Shown here in pieces: positions 62,960 through 64,000 of a stretch of DNA of 64,000 nt. The position numbers and the translations under genes were made by a program. The stretch lies in NCBI GenBank assembly GCA_030447505.1, contig JAUJOT010000010.1:62001-126000 (forward strand), read 5' to 3'. Within the stretch, counting starts at the first letter, position 1; each line of letters begins with the position of its first letter. The notes under the pieces were generated by a model that did not search any database, had not been told where the DNA came from, and saw only the letters and a program-made list of their open reading frames with translations. Origin of the DNA: Solirubrobacteraceae bacterium. Its GTDB lineage: Bacteria > Actinomycetota > Thermoleophilia > Solirubrobacterales > Solirubrobacteraceae.

Positions 62960-63658
62960 ATGAAGGATCAGTACGTCGGCGACGTCAACGACTTCTGGAA
63001 GTACGCGATTCTCAGAGCTCTGGCGGGCGCGTGGCCGGGACGTGTTCGCGTTTGCTGGATGCTCACGGCGCCAGACAACCGAGCCGACGGACGGCACGTG
63101 GCGTACCTGGACGAGCCGCCGCGCTTTAGGGGGGTGGACCCCGAGCTATTCGATGGGCTCGAGCAACTGATCGCATCCGGCCAACGGTCGGTACACGCGG
63201 TCGAGTCTATGAAGCTTTGGCCCGACGCGCGGTTTCACTCCAGCATCCTGCCCGACGAGCTGTCCGCTCGCAGCGCCTATTTCGAGAGCCTCTGGGAGGC
63301 GACAGGCTCGGAGGATCTCCTCTTCTTCGATCCCGATAACGGCGTAGAGGTCCCGAGCGTCCCAAAAAGACGGCGAGGGAGCGCGCGCTACGTCTACTGG
63401 GACGAGGTCGACGTTGCCCTGGAGAGGGCGGGTGCGATCTGCATCTACCAGCACTTTCCACGCGTCGCGCGCGAGCCTTTCGTCTCGAGCCTCCTGTCTC
63501 GGGCCCTCCAGCGCGCTCCCGGACATCACGCGTTTGCTCTGTTCTCAACACGGGTCGCCTACATGGTCGTCTGCAAAGACGGCCACGCAAGGACTCTTTC
63601 AGCCGGCGCGCGCGGGCTCGTCCGGCGCACTCGCGCGCTCCGGTTTCTCATGGCTTGA
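62960..63658 (+). CDS. Conserved protein of unknown function (DPDNG motif)
   Basis: 232 residues from ATG 62960. KDQYVGDVNDFWKYAILRAL at the N-terminus, VCWMLTAPDN, LLFFDPDNGVEV (about residue 130), RYVYWDEV and CIYQHFPRV are strongly patterned, like a Rossmann-type nuclease or methyltransferase-related fold, but no SAM motif is certain. Divergent from the PurZ-like gene over 61 bp and followed after 71 bp by a kinase-like gene, so it may belong to the same nucleotide module. Function not assigned. Confidence 0.6.
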   Translation: MKDQYVGDVNDFWKYAILRALAGAWPGRVRVCWMLTAPDNRADGRHVAYLDEPPRFRGVDPELFDGLEQLIASGQRSVHAVESMKLWPDARFHSSILPDELSARSAYFESLWEATGSEDLLFFDPDNGVEVPSVPKRRRGSARYVYWDEVDVALERAGAICIYQHFPRVAREPFVSSLLSRALQRAPGHHAFALFSTRVAYMVVCKDGHARTLSAGARGLVRRTRALRFLMA

Positions 63659-63729
63659 TCCCATGAAGCGCGACGTCGGGAGCCGCGCGCGGCCAGGGGC
63701 AGCCGCGCGAGCGACGAAACTATGGAGCG

Positions 63730-64000
63730 ATGATCGCCGCGCTCGAAGGACTTCCTGGGGCTGGAAAGACAACCACCACCGCTCACATCGCCGAGCGGCT
63801 CAGCATCGCGGCTGTGCGCGAGACGACCGCCGACCATCCATTTCTGAGCCAGGTGTATGACGATCAGGGACGCGACGACCTAACGGTCGAACTGGCTTTC
63901 CTCATCGTCCATGCCAACGCATACCGCCGGGTGAACCGCGCGTCGGCGACCGTGACCGACTTCTCACCCGTCAAGGATCTGCTGTTCGCCGAAGACATGC
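63730..64000 (+). CDS. Deoxynucleoside-kinase-like P-loop enzyme (3' end outside window)
   Basis: 90 residues visible from ATG 63730. P-loop ALEGLPGAGKTTTTAHIAE at the very N-terminus and VTDFSPVKDLLFAED about 75 residues later match deoxynucleoside (dA/dG/T) kinases, where the D-F/Y segment contacts substrate. It would phosphorylate a deoxynucleoside or a monophosphate. Next to a PurZ-like synthetase and a DCD-fold protein this strengthens a deoxynucleotide theme. The C-terminal part is needed to decide the subfamily. Confidence 0.6.
   Translation, partial: MIAALEGLPGAGKTTTTAHIAERLSIAAVRETTADHPFLSQVYDDQGRDDLTVELAFLIVHANAYRRVNRASATVTDFSPVKDLLFAEDM

Noticed and set aside
1-64000. CRISPR arrays, rRNA operons or riboswitches
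   Set aside because: No regularly spaced repeats, rRNA-like stretches or recognisable riboswitch cores were seen.

Overview
The window is very GC-rich with strong G/C third-codon bias. An F420-type luciferase-like enzyme, many Tat-exported enzymes and tight ATGA/GTGA gene overlaps point to a high-GC actinomycete, perhaps of the Solirubrobacterales/Thermoleophilia type. That placement is an inference, because no marker gene is present.

Region 1 (1-2.6 kb) holds the 3' end of a phosphodiester glycosidase, a broken endonuclease/exonuclease/phosphatase tail, a GH3 N-acetylhexosaminidase gene wrecked by a 32-bp tandem duplication and a second indel, and an ISL3 transposase remnant.

Region 2 (2.6-17.9 kb) is an intact NRPS/PKS-free biosynthetic cluster built on tryptophan/kynurenine chemistry. 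The minus-strand operon is an ATP-grasp/GNAT fusion, a second ATP-grasp enzyme, tryptophan 2,3-dioxygenase and a kynureninase-like enzyme, all joined by 4-bp overlaps. The divergent plus-strand operon is a second TDO-superfamily haem protein, a flavin hydroxylase, a class IV aminotransferase, a kynurenine-formamidase-like cyclase, a methyltransferase and an MFS exporter. A luciferase-like oxidoreductase and a class II DAHP synthase follow on the minus strand. The logic reads: boost aromatic supply, oxidise Trp to an anthranilate/kynurenine unit, hydroxylate and methylate it, ligate it to amino acids, export it.

Region 3 (17.9-47 kb) is a dense phosphate-scavenging archipelago: metallophosphatase/PQQ-repeat protein, EEP phosphatases, 5'-nucleotidase, two PhoD enzymes, glycerophosphodiesterases, a PLC-like enzyme, an alkaline-phosphatase-superfamily enzyme, TatA, and decayed copies of several of these (EEP, alkaline phosphatase, GDPD, PhoX). 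Arrays of 11-bp direct repeats with a TCAC/TAAC core precede many of them and look like PHO boxes, so a PhoP-like regulator probably controls the set. Inside it lie a LiaSR-like two-component/ABC module and a DegT aminotransferase/Gfo oxidoreductase pair. A large M14 carboxypeptidase closes the region (47.2-49.7 kb).

Region 4 (50-64 kb) looks like a genomic island. It begins at a 3' tRNA-Phe fragment (a probable attachment-site scar) beside ISL3 and ImmA/IrrE-like debris. It carries a YaaC-like pseudogene, an ietAS-type ATPase/subtilase pair with frameshifts, a type III CBASS locus (CD-NTase, HORMA, TRIP13-like ATPase, Cap4-like SAVED nuclease), and at the right edge a nucleotide-metabolism module: a PurZ-like adenylosuccinate synthetase in which Ser replaces the catalytic Asp, a dUTPase/DCD-fold membrane protein, an unknown protein and a deoxynucleoside-kinase-like gene cut by the window end. 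This module and the kynurenine cluster are the best candidates for undescribed biology.
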